Shown here one piece after another: positions 24,391-37,100 of a stretch of 64,000 nucleotides of DNA. A program made the position numbers and the translations under genes. Where the stretch lies: NCBI GenBank assembly GCA_024516155.1, contig JAJJXM010000115.1, positions 1 to 64,000 of the forward strand, given 5' to 3'. Below the pieces are notes generated by a model. The model saw only the letters and a program-made list of their open reading frames with translations, did not search any database and was not told the DNA's origin. The DNA is from Pyronema omphalodes. Taxonomy: Eukaryota > Ascomycota > Pezizomycetes > Pezizales > Pyronemataceae. Positions within the stretch are counted from its first letter, which is position 1; each line of letters opens with the position of its first letter.

Positions 24391-26178
24391 ATGGCCCCAC
24401 GCTCTGCTGCCCCCCGCAAAAAACCCGTTCCCCCCGACAAAATCAGCACGCCGAGCCTTAGCGCGAGCCAACACGCTAGCGCAGAGCCGCACTCCCAACC
24501 AACTACACTTGACGACATGAACCTCGACACCGACACTGACGTCAGTGACGAAGAAACCGCGTCTCCTACACCAACCCCAGCCCGCCGTCCCTCCACCCCG
24601 CCGCAACCCACCCCTCAACACCAACCGCCTGCCCCAACTGCACCCAGAACTGGACACACAATCCACGTCCGCAACATCCAAGACTTCCCAACCCTTCCGG
24701 CAAAACGCTCTGCACCGTCCACCACTACTTCAACTGAAACTCCTCTCGGCTACGAACATGGCATCCAGGCCTCCTTGCGCACACTAGGCACTGAAACAGC
24801 AGTCCCCCAACACACCAGCATCGCAGACCTCACAGCAATCGAACGAGTTATGGCCACAGTGACCGCACATGCTGATACTGCACGCCTCTACGACCACCGT
24901 ACCACCCAACGCCTCAATAAAGCCTTCAGCATCATGGACCGCGATAGAGCAACAATACGCAAGATCGAAGAAATGCTCCGCAAGCTCCTGCCCTCCCATG
25001 ATATCCCTGACTCTGCCGACCGTGCCACTGACACCGACCCCCTGCCTACTGCCCAAACCGACGATCTGGTCACCTGCTGGAAGACCCGTTGTTTCGCTGC
25101 TGAAGAAACGCTAGCAAAACACAATATCGCCGCCCCCCCCCGCCATCCCCTTCCCCGTCCCCCAAGGAACTGCTGCCTGGACAGAACCAGATATCCCCAG
25201 AAAGCTCTTCAGCTCTGTTACCCAGACTGTCGCCACCCAGAAGTCCAAGACCCCCTCGCAACCCAAAAAGCCACCACCAAAACACGCCGTCCCCCGCCCT
25301 GTTACTGTTTCCATCCCCTGCCCAGACCCAGAAAAACTCACACATGCTGTCAATGACCACCTCGGTACTGCTACCAACCGTGCACTCCGGGAGGCAGATG
25401 CCCCTGACCACATGTCTGTAGTTACGGTGCGCCGCAACCAGCTTGGAAACCTCACCCTTACGTTCTCCCCCAAACCACCACTGAAGAAGTTACTGCCCAC
25501 CTCAACACCCTTCAGGAGGCTGCCCAGTCAATCCACTACACCCTGCTTGCACCCCGCGTTGCCGAAAAGTGGTTCAAACTTACGGTACACAGCATTCCAC
25601 TTGACTCCTACCCTGATGACCCTGATGGCATGCAAGCTCTCCAATCTGAGATTGAGCGCAACCATGATATCCAACTTGCCCAACCCCCCCGATACATAAC
25701 CCACCCTGACAAACGCGTTGGCAAGGCAGCATCAAGTGTTATGATCGCCCTTAAGACCAATGAAGACGGACAACGGCTGAAGAGAACCAAAGTTATTGTA
25801 CGCTATGAGCAGAGGAAGGTTACTGATTATCACTCAGCTCGCCCCACCGACCAATGCCGTCGCTGCCTTAACTTTGGACACCACCACGCTGTCTGCCCCC
25901 CCATCTCCCACCCCACTTGCGCCCTTTGTGCCGGCCCACATTCCACTGACCTGCATCAATGTGCTTAATGTCCGACCAAGACTGGACGGCTATGCCCCCA
26001 TGTCAGTGTTAAATGCAGAAACTGCACTGATGCCAACCAAGATGACACAGCCCACCCTGCATTCCACCCGAAATGCCCCTCCCGCCTGGAAGTCATAAGA
26101 ACTGTCTGGCAAAGAACAAAAACCGCCCACAAACCCTCTGACCTACCCTCTAACTCTAATATGACCACCGATGAGTAA
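24391..26178 (+). pseudogene. LINE1 ORF1, Gag-like RNA-binding protein (broken)
   Basis: ORF1 proteins of LINEs coat the element RNA and carry it to the nucleus. The start at 24391 begins MAPRSAAPRKK and aligns with LINE2 ORF1. Parts in order: a disordered Pro/Ser/Thr-rich N-terminus, a helical middle with TRCFAAEE, a conserved block ending HPDKRVGKAASSVMIAL, and a first zinc knuckle CRRCLNFGHHHAVC (CX2CX4HX4C) near 25855. Further Cys/His clusters follow. Breaks: a frame change at the poly-C run near 25131-25140, a compensating change at the poly-C near 25466, and an in-frame TAA at 25966-25968. About 596 codons if repaired. Its stop codon overlaps the ORF2 start. Confidence 0.85.
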
Positions 26179-29100
26179 TTACAACTCTTCCGCGGCAACC
26201 CTACGAATAATATCCCACAACATTAATAGAAGCACCATAGCCCTTAACTCCCTTCTGAACTCTGCTGCCAGGACCGCAGACATCATTCTGATACAGGAAG
26301 CTGATATCAGAAACCCCATATATGCCACAACACACCCAGATTTCCTTCTCCTTATACCCCCAGCAAACAATCGGACAGTTGTCAGGACGATGGCGTACAT
26401 TTCGAGACTAAACCCTCACCTACATGTTACTCCACGTTCTGACATCTGTGCAGACCCGGATCTCCAGATCCTTGAAGTATACACCCCCCTTATCCCCACC
26501 TTTTACCTACTGAACATTTACAACGAATGGGAACAAGAATCCAAACAATACACCCTCCCACGCTCATTTACCCCACTTACCCTACCCCACCGCTGCGTCC
26601 TGACAGGTGATATGAATGCCCATCATGCACTATGGAACTCTCATCTCACACGGATGACACGCGCGGACGAGCTGGTATACCTGATTGAAGAAGCCGGCTG
26701 GCACCTAGCTAACACACCAGACACAGCAACATACCACTACCGCAATGGCCGGGGATCCTCCGTCCTGGACCTGACACTCTCTACACCCTCCATGGCGAAT
26801 GAAGTACAGAACTGGGCAGTCGATGAGGAAGCAGCAACAGGTTCAGACCATGAGGTCATCCGGTTCCAAATACAGTCGCAACACCCAGATGTTGAGCTCT
26901 CCAACCCCAAACCACGACTGAACTGGAAAAAGACCAACTGGGATGAAATTGCTGCCATCCTCACACGACTCGCATCTTCCCTTCGACCCCGCTGGTCATA
27001 CCTGCAAGGGAATCCTACTACCAATAACCTGGACGAATGGGCCGCCTCCCTTCCACAAACCATAGCCACGGCAGCCGAACAATCTACCCCAGCCATCGAA
27101 CACTCCCCCAGATCTAAACGCTGGTGGACTGACAATCTCACAACCACTAAGAAAGAAATGAACCAGGCCCAAAGGGTCTGGAAGCGCACAAGGAACCCAG
27201 ATGACCACGCCCAGTTCAAAAGCAAACGTAACCACCACTTCCGGGCAGTCCGACATGCAAAAGACAGCCTATGGAAGGAGTACCTCTCTCAAGCGAAAGG
27301 AGCGGACATATGGGCTGCCTTCCGCTATACTAACCCTCGCCGCGCTCAGCTCACCCCACCATTCACTGACACAACTACCCAACCCAACGCTCTCCGCACA
27401 GACTTTGCCGGCAAAGTTCAAGCCTTTCAGGCCCTCTTCCCCCCCCCCACCAGACGCCCCTCCTCAACCCCACCACAACAATAAACCACCAATCGAATGG
27501 AACACATTCTCGGAAACCGAAGTCAAATCAGCCATCTTTACCTCAGCACCGAAGAAGGCCCCTGGCCCGGATGGGATCCCATTCCTGTGCCTACGACAAG
27601 CCTACACCACCATCCCGGAAGATTTCCACCTTCTATACGCCACCCTTGGCAAGGTTGGATATCAACCACGCTGCTGGAGACAGGCTACTACAGTGGTGAT
27701 ACCCAAGCCAAACGAACCTGACTACAGCTCTGTGAAGGCCTATCGCCCGATCGCGCTGCTAAACTGCATGGGAAAGATTTTAGAAAAGCTAATGGCGACA
27801 CGTCTAGGACAACTAGCAGAAACACACCACATCCTCCACAGGGATCAAATTGGAGGACGACCCAAGCGATCGGCCATCGATGCAGCAATGGCCCTCACAC
27901 ACGACATTGAGGTTGGCCACAAAAACAAACTCATAACCTCCGCCCTCTTCCTCGACGTCAGAGGCGCATTCGACAACGTATCCGCCACACGCCTGCTCGC
28001 TACAATGACATCTCTGGGATGCCCACCTCCAACGGTATCTTGGTGCGCCTCCTTCCTCCAGGACAGAACCACCGCCTTGTCATTCCACGGACACACACCG
28101 ACGAACAACGAGCTACCCGAACCGGTATCCCCCAGGGATCACCCGCCTCACCAATCCTGTTCCTCCTCTACCTACGACCGCTCTTTGACAGCCTATCATC
28201 TATCCACCCAAGCATCTGGACACCCAGCTACATTGACGATGTCGCTCTAGTCACACAGGGTACATCTAGAGAGTCCAACTCAAGGGCCCTTGAGAGGGCC
28301 GCAGAAACCGCCTTTGAATGGGCCCACAACAACGCAGTGGCATTTGACGACTCCAAGTCAGAACTTCTCGATTTCCACAGATCACAAAAAGACGACACCA
28401 CCCCTCAAACATGCGTCAGACTTCCCAACCGCACAATAGTCCAACCAGGCACGAAAGGAGGAAAGAAAGATGTGGTCCGGTGGATTGGTATCCACTGTGA
28501 TAGAGAACTTTCCTTTGTTCACCATTTTAATACTAGACTAACAGCCGCATCCAGGTCCTTTAATGCCCTAAGAAGCCTTGTGCGATATGAAACTGGTCTG
28601 TCCCCCTCCGCTACCAGAACACTTTACCGTGCATGTGTCCAGTCCAGGTCCGACTTCGGTTCAGAGATATGGTGGTCAAATCAGAAAACGCTGGAATCCA
28701 AACTACAACGACAACAGAACACCGCCCTACGAAAAATCCTTAACGCCTTCACATCCACTCCAATCATGGCCCTGCACAACGAGGCGGCCCTCCCACCCGT
28801 TAGGATCAGACTCACCCACAAGAAACGAAAATATGCCCTCAGACTCCTCTCCCTGCCCCCTACCCACCCCGTTATTTCCCGCTGCCCCTCTTCCTACCCC
28901 ACCCCAGGCCACTTTGAGAACGCCATCATGTCCCCCACAGAGTATGACTGTGACTGGCACGGTCACACACGCCCCCAGTCCCGTCTCACAAGCATCCTCA
29001 CTCTGATGAGACCATGGCTATCCCCCACCAGCACAGTTGAGAACACGGCCCAACCGGACCCCTCAATATGGAAACCACCCCCCCTGACAACAACCATCTC

Positions 29101-30161
29101 CACGAGCGAAAAGGAGGACGCAGCTACCGAACACATTGCACTCCTACACTCCCTCAAAACAACACCCAATGCAATCGTGGTATACACTGATGGCTCCCAA
29201 CTCAACAACAGGACCGGAGCTAGCTTCTTCATCCCCTACGGCCGCGACAAACAAATACAAGCCCTCATTCCCATGACCAACACAAACGAAGTCTTTGACG
29301 CTGAACTACAAGCCATCTCAGAGAGCCTACTCTCCTGCGCTACACACCTACGACGCCTCCACCTCCACAACCGCCAGATACACATCGTTACCGATAACCA
29401 GGCAGCCATCATCCGCTCTTCTCACCTCTCGCCAGGCCCAGGACGGGAAACTGCCGGCAACATCCACCACACCTGTCAAACCCTGCTCACACGAACCAAC
29501 TCCACAGTGCACCTCCACTGGGTGCCAGGCCACACCGACATTGCAGGCAACGATGAAGCAGATCGCCTGGCGAAACTGGCAACTGAAAGAACCCCCCTAC
29601 CGAACTCGACCATCACCTTATCATGGCTGCGGCGCCGCATCCATGAAGCTCACATCCATGATTGGGCCACCTGGTACACCTCCTCCACCCGCCCAAAGAC
29701 ATACAATGCACCATTCAAGCGGAAGCTTGATGAAGCATACACATCAGTGCCCAGAAAGATATCCACGGCGATACTGGGCCTCCGAACAGGACATGGCTAC
29801 TTCCCCAACATCCTGGCACACCCCCCCTCCGAACAATACCCCTCCCGCTCATGCACATGCCCCCTCCACCCACCTCGAACCCCACGCCACCTGATCCTGG
29901 CGTGCCCTATATTTACCTCCCACCGTATTAACCTCCGCCACCAACTTAAACTACCACGGCACCGACAACTACAACTCAAGATGATCCTCCACACACCACA
30001 CGGAATTCAAGCTCTGACCACTATTATCTCTGACACGAAGCTCGCAACTGCTGAATGGGCACACACACAGTTAAGTACCCCTGTAGCGGAGAGACACTCA
30101 CCAGAACACAGATTCACAATGGCAGATTGGGGTACGTTAACTGACCCCGATGAAGAACACA

Positions 30162-30166
<5 letters not shown>
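26171..30166 (+). pseudogene. LINE1 ORF2: endonuclease, reverse transcriptase, RNase H (broken)
   Basis: This polyprotein nicks target DNA and reverse-transcribes the element at the nick. The N-terminal EEP endonuclease shows SHNINRS, GDMNAHHALWNSHL, SSVLDLTLS and TGSDHEVIRF. The RT shows KAPGPDGIPF, YRPIALLNCMGKILEKL, DQIGGRPKRSAIDAAM, LFLDVRGAFDNVS, GIPQGSPASPILF and the catalytic SYIDDVAL. RNase H shows YTDGSQLNNRTGA, DAELQA, TDNQAAI and HWVPGHTDIAGNDEADRLA. A C-terminal Cys/His cluster follows (SCTCPLH...LILACP). Two frame breaks: a poly-C run near 27437-27446 in the Pro-rich linker between endonuclease and RT, and a 2-bp AC slippage near 28098-28106. The start at 26171 overlaps the ORF1 stop by 8 nt. 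Confidence 0.9.

Positions 30167-30192
<26 letters not shown>
30165..30192 (+). repeat. A28 tract at the LINE1 ORF2 stop
   Basis: The TAA stop runs directly into 28 As, well upstream of the true 3' end. LINE2 has a similar A13 tract just after its stop, so the internal A run is a feature of the family. Confidence 0.85.
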
Positions 30193-30701
30193 GACAAACA
30201 ACACAAGAAGAAAAACACCAAAATGTATCTAAACCAGAAGCAAACTGTCGATAGGACAGGACCAAGATGGGGTCGAAGAAGGGAGGATCTGCTATATTTT
30301 CTAACTTTTCTTTTACATTATGTTTTCCTTTGTATCACGAATGACGAAAAAGGAGAGGCGAGATGGGAAAGTCAAGGAGCTGGGGACGGGTGTGTTTCTG
30401 TATTTTCTCATTTCCTTTGTTTTCCTTTAATTTTCCTATTATTATCAGAGTTTCAGGCGGTAGAAACTGGGGAAGGGCGGAGGAAAGACACTAGAGCAAA
30501 CAGGGCTCACGGACACAACGACGAGATGGATGGACACAGACAGAAAGACGGAGGCGACTACTGCCGGAAATTGAGATAGACCGCTCTGGGGCGTACCCAG
30601 TGGCCATCGGAGCAACTCCTGATGGTCAGCATTGTACCTTAAAGTAGTACCGGCCATAACCTTACGGTTGCAAGCGTGTATGACAAATAAATAAAAATAA
30701 A
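30193..30701 (+). other. LINE1 3' UTR with two stem-loops
   Basis: Stem-loop 1: TGGCCATCGGAG (30601-30612) with CTCC-T-GATGGTCA (30616-30628), one bulge and one wobble. Stem-loop 2: AACC (30658-30661), loop TTAC, GGTT (30666-30669). LINE2 has hairpins at matching places. The shared GCGTGTATGA leads to the A-rich end. Such 3' structures are the usual recognition target of a LINE reverse transcriptase. Confidence 0.6.
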
Positions 30702-30715
30702 TGACCATGTATCTT

Positions 30716-31087
30716 ACACCAGGAACATCAATATTATAGCTATTTAATAATGGAACAACCATCTCCCTCCAAAGCTTTTAAGCAAGTCACGGAATCAATA
30801 TTACTGCCATTGTGCACCAACAACATCTATGCCCAAAGATCCCAATCTGGATGAACATCTGCATCGAATCAATCAGTGATGAATGAATGAGGATACAGCT
30901 TCAGAAGTCTTTATCAAGCCGATGGAACTGGAGCACAGCTTCAAAGTTGGGTATGAACTTATAGGTATGAGCTGGCTAAAGACCTGAACCATGCTTAGAT
31001 GTTCCCTGTGCACAGTGAACTGAATGCAGTTTCCTGGAGTATAGGTTTCCTCATCAAGATTGATCCAGACCTCTTCATTAGAATCAC
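30716..31087. other. Unassigned sequence
   Basis: I see no gene or repeat. It lies between the LINE1 target duplication and the old gypsy B LTR and could be worn element sequence. Confidence 0.4.
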
Positions 31088-32049
31088 TATGAACCTGGCA
31101 AGGATGTCACTCTAGGTGAAGGCCTTCTGGATCGGCTGTGCATCATTGAAGGGTAGATGTTCCCCAAGAAGCTTAGAAGTAAGTAATGGTTCATAGGTGA
31201 AATGGACATAACAGTCACATCCCGAGGTATCACAATTGAACACGTGATCTTGCACATAGGGTTCGACCTTTTGACCCAGTGGGGGAAAGTGGGAAAACAT
31301 AGTGGCCTCTATGGACTTTTGTCTTCCGGTTCACCCAGACTTCCCACAGGCACCACGTCCCAAACTGCCCTTATGAGTTAGGACTTAACTTATTCTCTTC
31401 AAACATCTGAGACTGGATTGCATCCAGCTGTATCCACAGTTTTATTGATTGCACACCACTTGATGACTACCATGTCAAATTCATGTCGGTATGCTTCCAG
31501 TTATTATGACACCTTCTGGTGCGGTGTTAGTATTATGAGTAACTTCCAATGGGAGCTGAGCTTGACTGCATAACGTATGATTTCTTACGATAATGACATT
31601 TCAGTTATATATCTTTACAGTTGTCTCATCACCGAACTGCCTAGAGAGTCACGACCGCGACTGGAGAAATCTTACATCATGAGGCATCCCATGTCCTGTT
31701 GGAATGGATTATTCTGCAACAATTCCCTGTGAGAACATAAACCCCCCACCGGCGCGTACTTGCAAATAGCCACAGCACAGTGTGTATGGAAATGGTGTGT
31801 CATCCTGCAGTACTTAGTCAACGCAGTGCCACCCCATTGTTTTCCTCAGTCGGGATTCATGCTGGTGGACATGGTGCCATGGTAATGCAGTCATGGCTCT
31901 CATCATGATCGCTACTGCTGTTGGCTCAATGGGCTGGGTCTCATCGGAGGATGGTTCCCATCGCCATGCATTTTCTTGACAATTACTTGCACTGGCAAGC
32001 CCTGTCACAGCTGTTACATGTGGAACACAAGCTCCAGTAGAAAGAGGGG
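31088..32049 (-). mobile_element. Old gypsy B-family LTR, left part
   Basis: It begins TATGAACCTGG (family TGTGAACCTGG) and follows the gypsy B LTR through 'cccagacttccca', 'cttgactgcataa' and 'gcgcgtacttgca'. It is much more diverged than the LTR pair of the complete element. It is interrupted by LINE2 at 32050 and resumes at 55441. The flanks (ATCAC before, AACCC after 55767) do not match, so solo LTR versus element fragment is undecided. Confidence 0.75.
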
Positions 32050-32357
32050 GACTCCCACAAAAACACAAGACAACTACCTCGAGTTCGATCCCCCCCCCAG
32101 CTACAGCCACAACCACACGGAAATCCTCAGATTTTCGTGCGGCATCGTCTTCAGCTCACTCAAATTACCTAGTCGCCGCGGCTTCAGATCAGGTCCCCTC
32201 GTTTTCGTCATGCAAACGGTGAAGGCAGACACTCCGACCCTGCAGCAGCCCCCCGACTCAGGCTTCCATCAACACCCCACCACCACAACCATCTCTCTCG
32301 TCGAACTCCAAGTCATCTCTATCTCCATACGCCCCCTCCTCCTCATCTCAAGCACCG

Positions 32358-34160
32358 ATGGGCCCCCAATCCGCCGTGGCAAGGAGAAAACAGATCCCCC
32401 CCGACAAACACCCCCTCATGGTGGCCTCCCTCGGCAATCATGCCAGCGCAGAGCCGCACGGCGCACGTGACACCGATGACGACATGCACATGGACTCTGA
32501 GTTAAGCGAAATGGAAGACGCGTCTCCCACCCCCTCGCCAGTCCGCCGTACCGCGACTCCCGAACCGACCCCCAGAAACAGAGCCCCCCCGATCACGTCC
32601 CCCCGCACGCAACAGACTATTCGCCTACGTGACACGCCCGCCCTGACCGCCAACCCACTCAAACGCGCCGCTCCGTCCACCACCGACGCCTCCTCCTAAG
32701 GTGCCCTAGTGTACGAATCCGGGATTGCAGACGCTCTTCAAACCGCCCGAACCGAACACCGCACCGACACGATGACCCTACCTGACGCCATCGCCGAGCG
32801 CCTCCTGTCAGCAGTAGCCACCTACGCCGACGGCGCTCGTGAGACCGATCGCCACAGGAACAAACGAATCACAAAGGCGTTCCGTACGATGGATAGGGAC
32901 AGAGCAATCATGCTTGAGACCCAAGACATGCTCCGTACCCTGATCCCAAACTACAAGCCCTCAGCCCCGAAAGAACCCTCTCCCCTCCCCAATCCCCCTG
33001 ACACTGCCCAATCCGCTGCCCTCATTAACTATTGGAAAACCCGCTGCTTCGCAGCCGAGGAAGCCCTCACCAAAAATAATATCCCCGTTCCCCCCTCCCC
33101 CGTATTTCCCCCCCCCCCCACAAGTGAAGCGGCCTGGACAGGCCCCAATGTCGTTGGTAGGTTATTCGACAACAACCCACGAAACGCCGCCAACAGAAAG
33201 AACGCCGCCCCCGCACCCTCCCCGCCCAACCCCCCCATCCCCTGAAGAAACCCCCCCAAAGAACCAATCCCCCGCCCCGTGAGCATCGTCATTCCATGCC
33301 CTGACCCCAAAAACCTTAAGGACGATACCAAAGTCCAGGTAGGCAATATGATCAATCGGGCGCTACGTGACGCTGAGGCTCCCCCCCACATCAATGTGGT
33401 AACTGTTCGGAAAAGTCCCAGCGGTAGCCTCATCCTGACCTTCCCCCCCAACAACACCCAAAGTGAAGTCGTTCAATTCTTACCCCTGATGCACGAGGCC
33501 GCACAGTCTGTGCATATGACCCTCAACAACCCCCGCATAGCTGAAAAGTGGCACAAATTAACTGTCCACAGCATCCCCCTTGACGTCTCCCCTGACACCC
33601 CCAACGGTATAACAGCCCTACAAGCTGAAATAGAGCGCAACAACGCCGTCCACCTCGCCCAACCCCCTAGATATATCACACACCCCGACAAAAGAATTGG
33701 CAAGACGGCCTCCAGCGTGATGATAGCACTAACCTCTGCCGATGACGCCCGAAGGCTCAAACGGACGAAGGTAATCATCCGGTATGAGCCTCGCAGGGTC
33801 ACTGAGTATCACTCGGCCCGACCAACCAATCAGTGCCGCCGTTGCCTCCGCTTCGGCCACCACCACGCCATCTGCCCAAACACCGCAAGCTCAGTGTGCG
33901 CTCTCTGCGCCGAACCCCGCCCCACTGACCTCCACCGCTGCTCAGAATGCCCCACCCGAGCCGGCAAGAGCTGCGCCCACTCCCCTCCCAAATGCTTTCA
34001 CTGCACATCCAAGCAACAGAGCGATGTGAACCACCCGGCATTCCACCCTAAATGCCCTGTGAGACTCGCAGTGGTGAGAGCATCATGGGAAAGGACTCGA
34101 TCCACTCGCCCAACCCTTCCCAACCAACACGCTGACTCTGCTATGATCACCGATGCATAG
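32358..34160 (+). pseudogene. LINE2 ORF1, Gag-like protein with zinc knuckles (two stops)
   Basis: One frame of 601 codons from MGPQSAVARRK to the TAG at 34158-34160, interrupted by TAA at 32697-32699 and TGA at 33243-33245. The N-terminal third is disordered and Pro-rich. The middle has TRCFAAEEALTK. The conserved core reads IPCPDP, LTVHSIPLD and THPDKRIGKTASSVMIAL. Three Cys/His clusters end the protein: CRRCLRFGHHHAIC, CALCAEPRPTDLHRC and CFHC...HPAFHPKC. It is the best view of this ORF1 family in the window, since the last 293 codons are uninterrupted. Role inferred from family: RNA binding and particle formation. Confidence 0.85.
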
Positions 34161-37100
34161 ACAGGAGAAATCAGGAGCTACCATAAATGTCATATCCCAC
34201 AATATTGACAGGAGCAGCAACGCTCTAAACACACTATTAAACTCCGCTGACCCCACGGCGGATATAATCCTCATCCATGAAGCAAACATAAGAGACCCTC
34301 GTTATATAACTACCCATCCAAACTTCATCACCATCCACCCCCCTGCCCACAACGGCGCAACTGTCAGGACGGCGGCGTACGTGACCCGCCTAAACCCCTT
34401 CCTCCATGTCACCCCCGGCCCTGACATTTGCCCCGACCCCGACATTCAGATCCTGGAGGTACAAACTCCACTCATCCCCTCCTCCTACCTTATCAATATC
34501 TACAACGAATGGGACCCCCAGACGAGACTGTACACTATTCCGAGATCCCTAATCCCCCTTTCCCTACCCAATCGCTGCGTCATCACAGGAGATATGAACG
34601 CCCACCACCCCTTATGCAACAGCCACCTCAAACGCATTGCCCGAGCGGATGAGTTAGTACACCTGATCGAGCACGAAGGATGGCATCTGGCAAACACCCC
34701 AGATACACCAACCTCCCACTTCAAGACAGGCCTTGGGTCATCAGTCCTCGACCTAACTCTCTCCTCCCCGGCAATGCGTGAAGAAGTACAAAACTGGTGC
34801 GTGGACGAAGAAGCTACAACAGGCTCAGACCACGAGGTCGTGCGTTTCCAAATCCGATCCCAACATCCAGATGTGGAATATATCAACCTCACCCCACGTC
34901 TGAATTGGAAACGCACGAACTGGGATGAGTTCGCGGAAGCCCTCACGAAACTCACCTCCAACCTCAACCCCCGATGGCGAACACTCCAACAAAACCCAAC
35001 CCACGTCAACTTAGACGAATGGGCAGCCTCCCCCCAGCTCACAATCCAACAAGCTGCCCAATCCTCGACCCCGATGATCCAACACTCCCCCCGAGCAAAG
35101 AGATGGTGGACCCCGGAGCTTCGTGGAACCAAAAAACATATGACACAAGCTCGCAAGAGGTGGAAACAACAAAGAAATGAGATGTATCTCGAGGAGTACC
35201 GATCCGCCGGAAACACCCACTTCGGAGCCGTACGCCACGCCAAAGGCAAGCTCTGGAAGGAATACCTGAGCCAGGCCAAAGGAGAAGACATCTGGGCGGT
35301 GTTTCGGTATACTAACCCTCGCCGAGCTCAGCTCACCCCCCCTCTCACATCCACAACGAACGGCATAACCACCGTCCACACAGACTTCCAGGGAAAAGTG
35401 TCCGCCCTCCAAGCCCGCTTCCCTCCCCCCCCCGTCCTCCCCCTCCTCTACCCCCCCCCCAAACCCGCAACCCCTTGCCATGGACCACCCTCTCCGAAAG
35501 AGAAGTAACACAGGCGATCCTCTCCTCCTCACCGCAGAAAGCCCCAGGCCCGGACGGGATCACTTTCCACTGTCTGAGAAAAGCGCTCAAAATCATCCCT
35601 GACCAGCTAACCCAACTCTACGCCACACTCGGAGAGGTAGGTTATCAACCGAAGTGCTGGCGAGAGGCAACGACAGTGATCATCCCGAAACCGAATAAGC
35701 CAGACTACAGCTCGGTCAAAGTTTACTGACCCTTTGCGCTCCTCAACTGCATGGGCAAGGTACTCGAGAAGCTTGTGGCAACACGACTGAGCCAGTTAGC
35801 CGAGACAAACGACCTCCCACATCAAGATCAAATTGGTGGTCGCCCGAGACGATCCGCAATCGATGCGGCAATGGCACTCACCCATGACGTTGAGACCCAC
35901 CTACAACAGAAGATAACGACGTCCGCCCTCTTCCTCGACGTCAGAGGCGCATTCGACAACGTCTCCTCCGCACGACTAACATCTACCATGCGCTCCCTCG
36001 GCTGCCCTACACCGGTAGTTAATTGGTGTTACTCATTTCTGCATGATAGGATGATCGCAGTCTCATTTGACGGAAGAACAGACGTACAACGACCGGCCCG
36101 AACTGGCATCCCCCAAGGCTCCCCCGCCTCGCCCATCCTCTTCCTGCTATACCTCCGTCCCCTCTTTGACGCCTTGTCTGAGCACAACCCCACCCTATGG
36201 ACACCAAGTTATATCGACGACGTTGCGGTGGTGTGCCATGGGAAATCACGCGAAGCCAACTCCCGAACCCTGGAAAAAGTGGCCCGAGTAGCCTTCAAGT
36301 GGGCGGAGGACAACGCCGTAGCCTTCAACGACGCAAAATCGGAACTACTTCACTTTCACCGAGCACAAAAAGACGAAATAACCCCTCAGACCTGCATGAC
36401 ACTCCCGAACGGCACCGTGGTTAGGCCAGGAACTCAGAATGGAAAACAGGACGTGGTCCGCTGGATTGGAATATACTTCGATAGAAAACTCTCTTTCGCT
36501 CATCATGTACAAACTAGGCTAACCTGTGCGTCCAGAGCCTTTAATGCCCTTCGAAGCCTCGTCAGACAGGAAACTGGACTGTCCCCCACGGCGGTGCGAA
36601 CCCTGTATCGATCATGTGTCCAGGCGAAATCCGACTTCGGTGCAGAGATCTGGTGGGCCGGCCAAAAGTCCTTCGCCAGAAAACTACAACTCCAACAAAA
36701 CACAGCCATTCGACGAATCCTGAACGCCTTCTCCTCCACACCGATCCTAGCCCTACACAACGAGGCAGCACTACCCCCAGTGACCACCCGACTAAACCAC
36801 AAGCGCAGGAAATATGCCCTCCGCCTCCTCTCAATTCCCCCTACCCATCCCGTCGTCACCCGATGTCCCTCTTCTTTCCCCATCCCTAATCACTTCGCCC
36901 TTGCCATACAATCCCCGAAGCAATACGACTGTGACTGGACCCCCGGAACACGCCCCATCACTCGCCTAGTCGCAACAATATCATCCCTAAGCAAGTGGTT
37001 ATCCCCCAGAACCACCGTCGAAGACATGGCACAACCAGACCCCGCTCCATGGATGGACCCCCCCCTCACACACCACAGCCCTCCCTCCACGAAAGAAGAA

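Larger units (their letters stand above)
23971..30701 (+). mobile_element. LINE1: full-length Tad-like non-LTR retrotransposon
   Basis: The element is bounded by the 14-bp duplication TGACCATGTATCTT at 23957-23970 and 30702-30715. It has a 5' UTR (23971-24390), ORF1 (24391-26178), ORF2 (26171-30166), an A28 run starting at the ORF2 stop, a 3' UTR with two stem-loops, and a short A-rich tail ending in AAATAAATAAAAATAAA. The order endonuclease, RT, RNase H places it with the Tad1/I group of LINEs. Both ORFs carry frame breaks, mostly at poly-C runs, so this copy is probably dead unless those are sequencing errors. Confidence 0.93.

Noticed and set aside
24109..24681. 190-codon minus-strand ORF opposite LINE1 ORF1
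   Set aside because: Gly/Arg/Ser-rich shadow of the Pro/Ala-rich ORF1 coding strand.
27437..27446. Programmed frameshift between endonuclease and RT of the LINEs
   Set aside because: LINE1 and LINE2 both break here, but the shifts go in different directions and lie in poly-C runs, so independent slippage or error is more likely.
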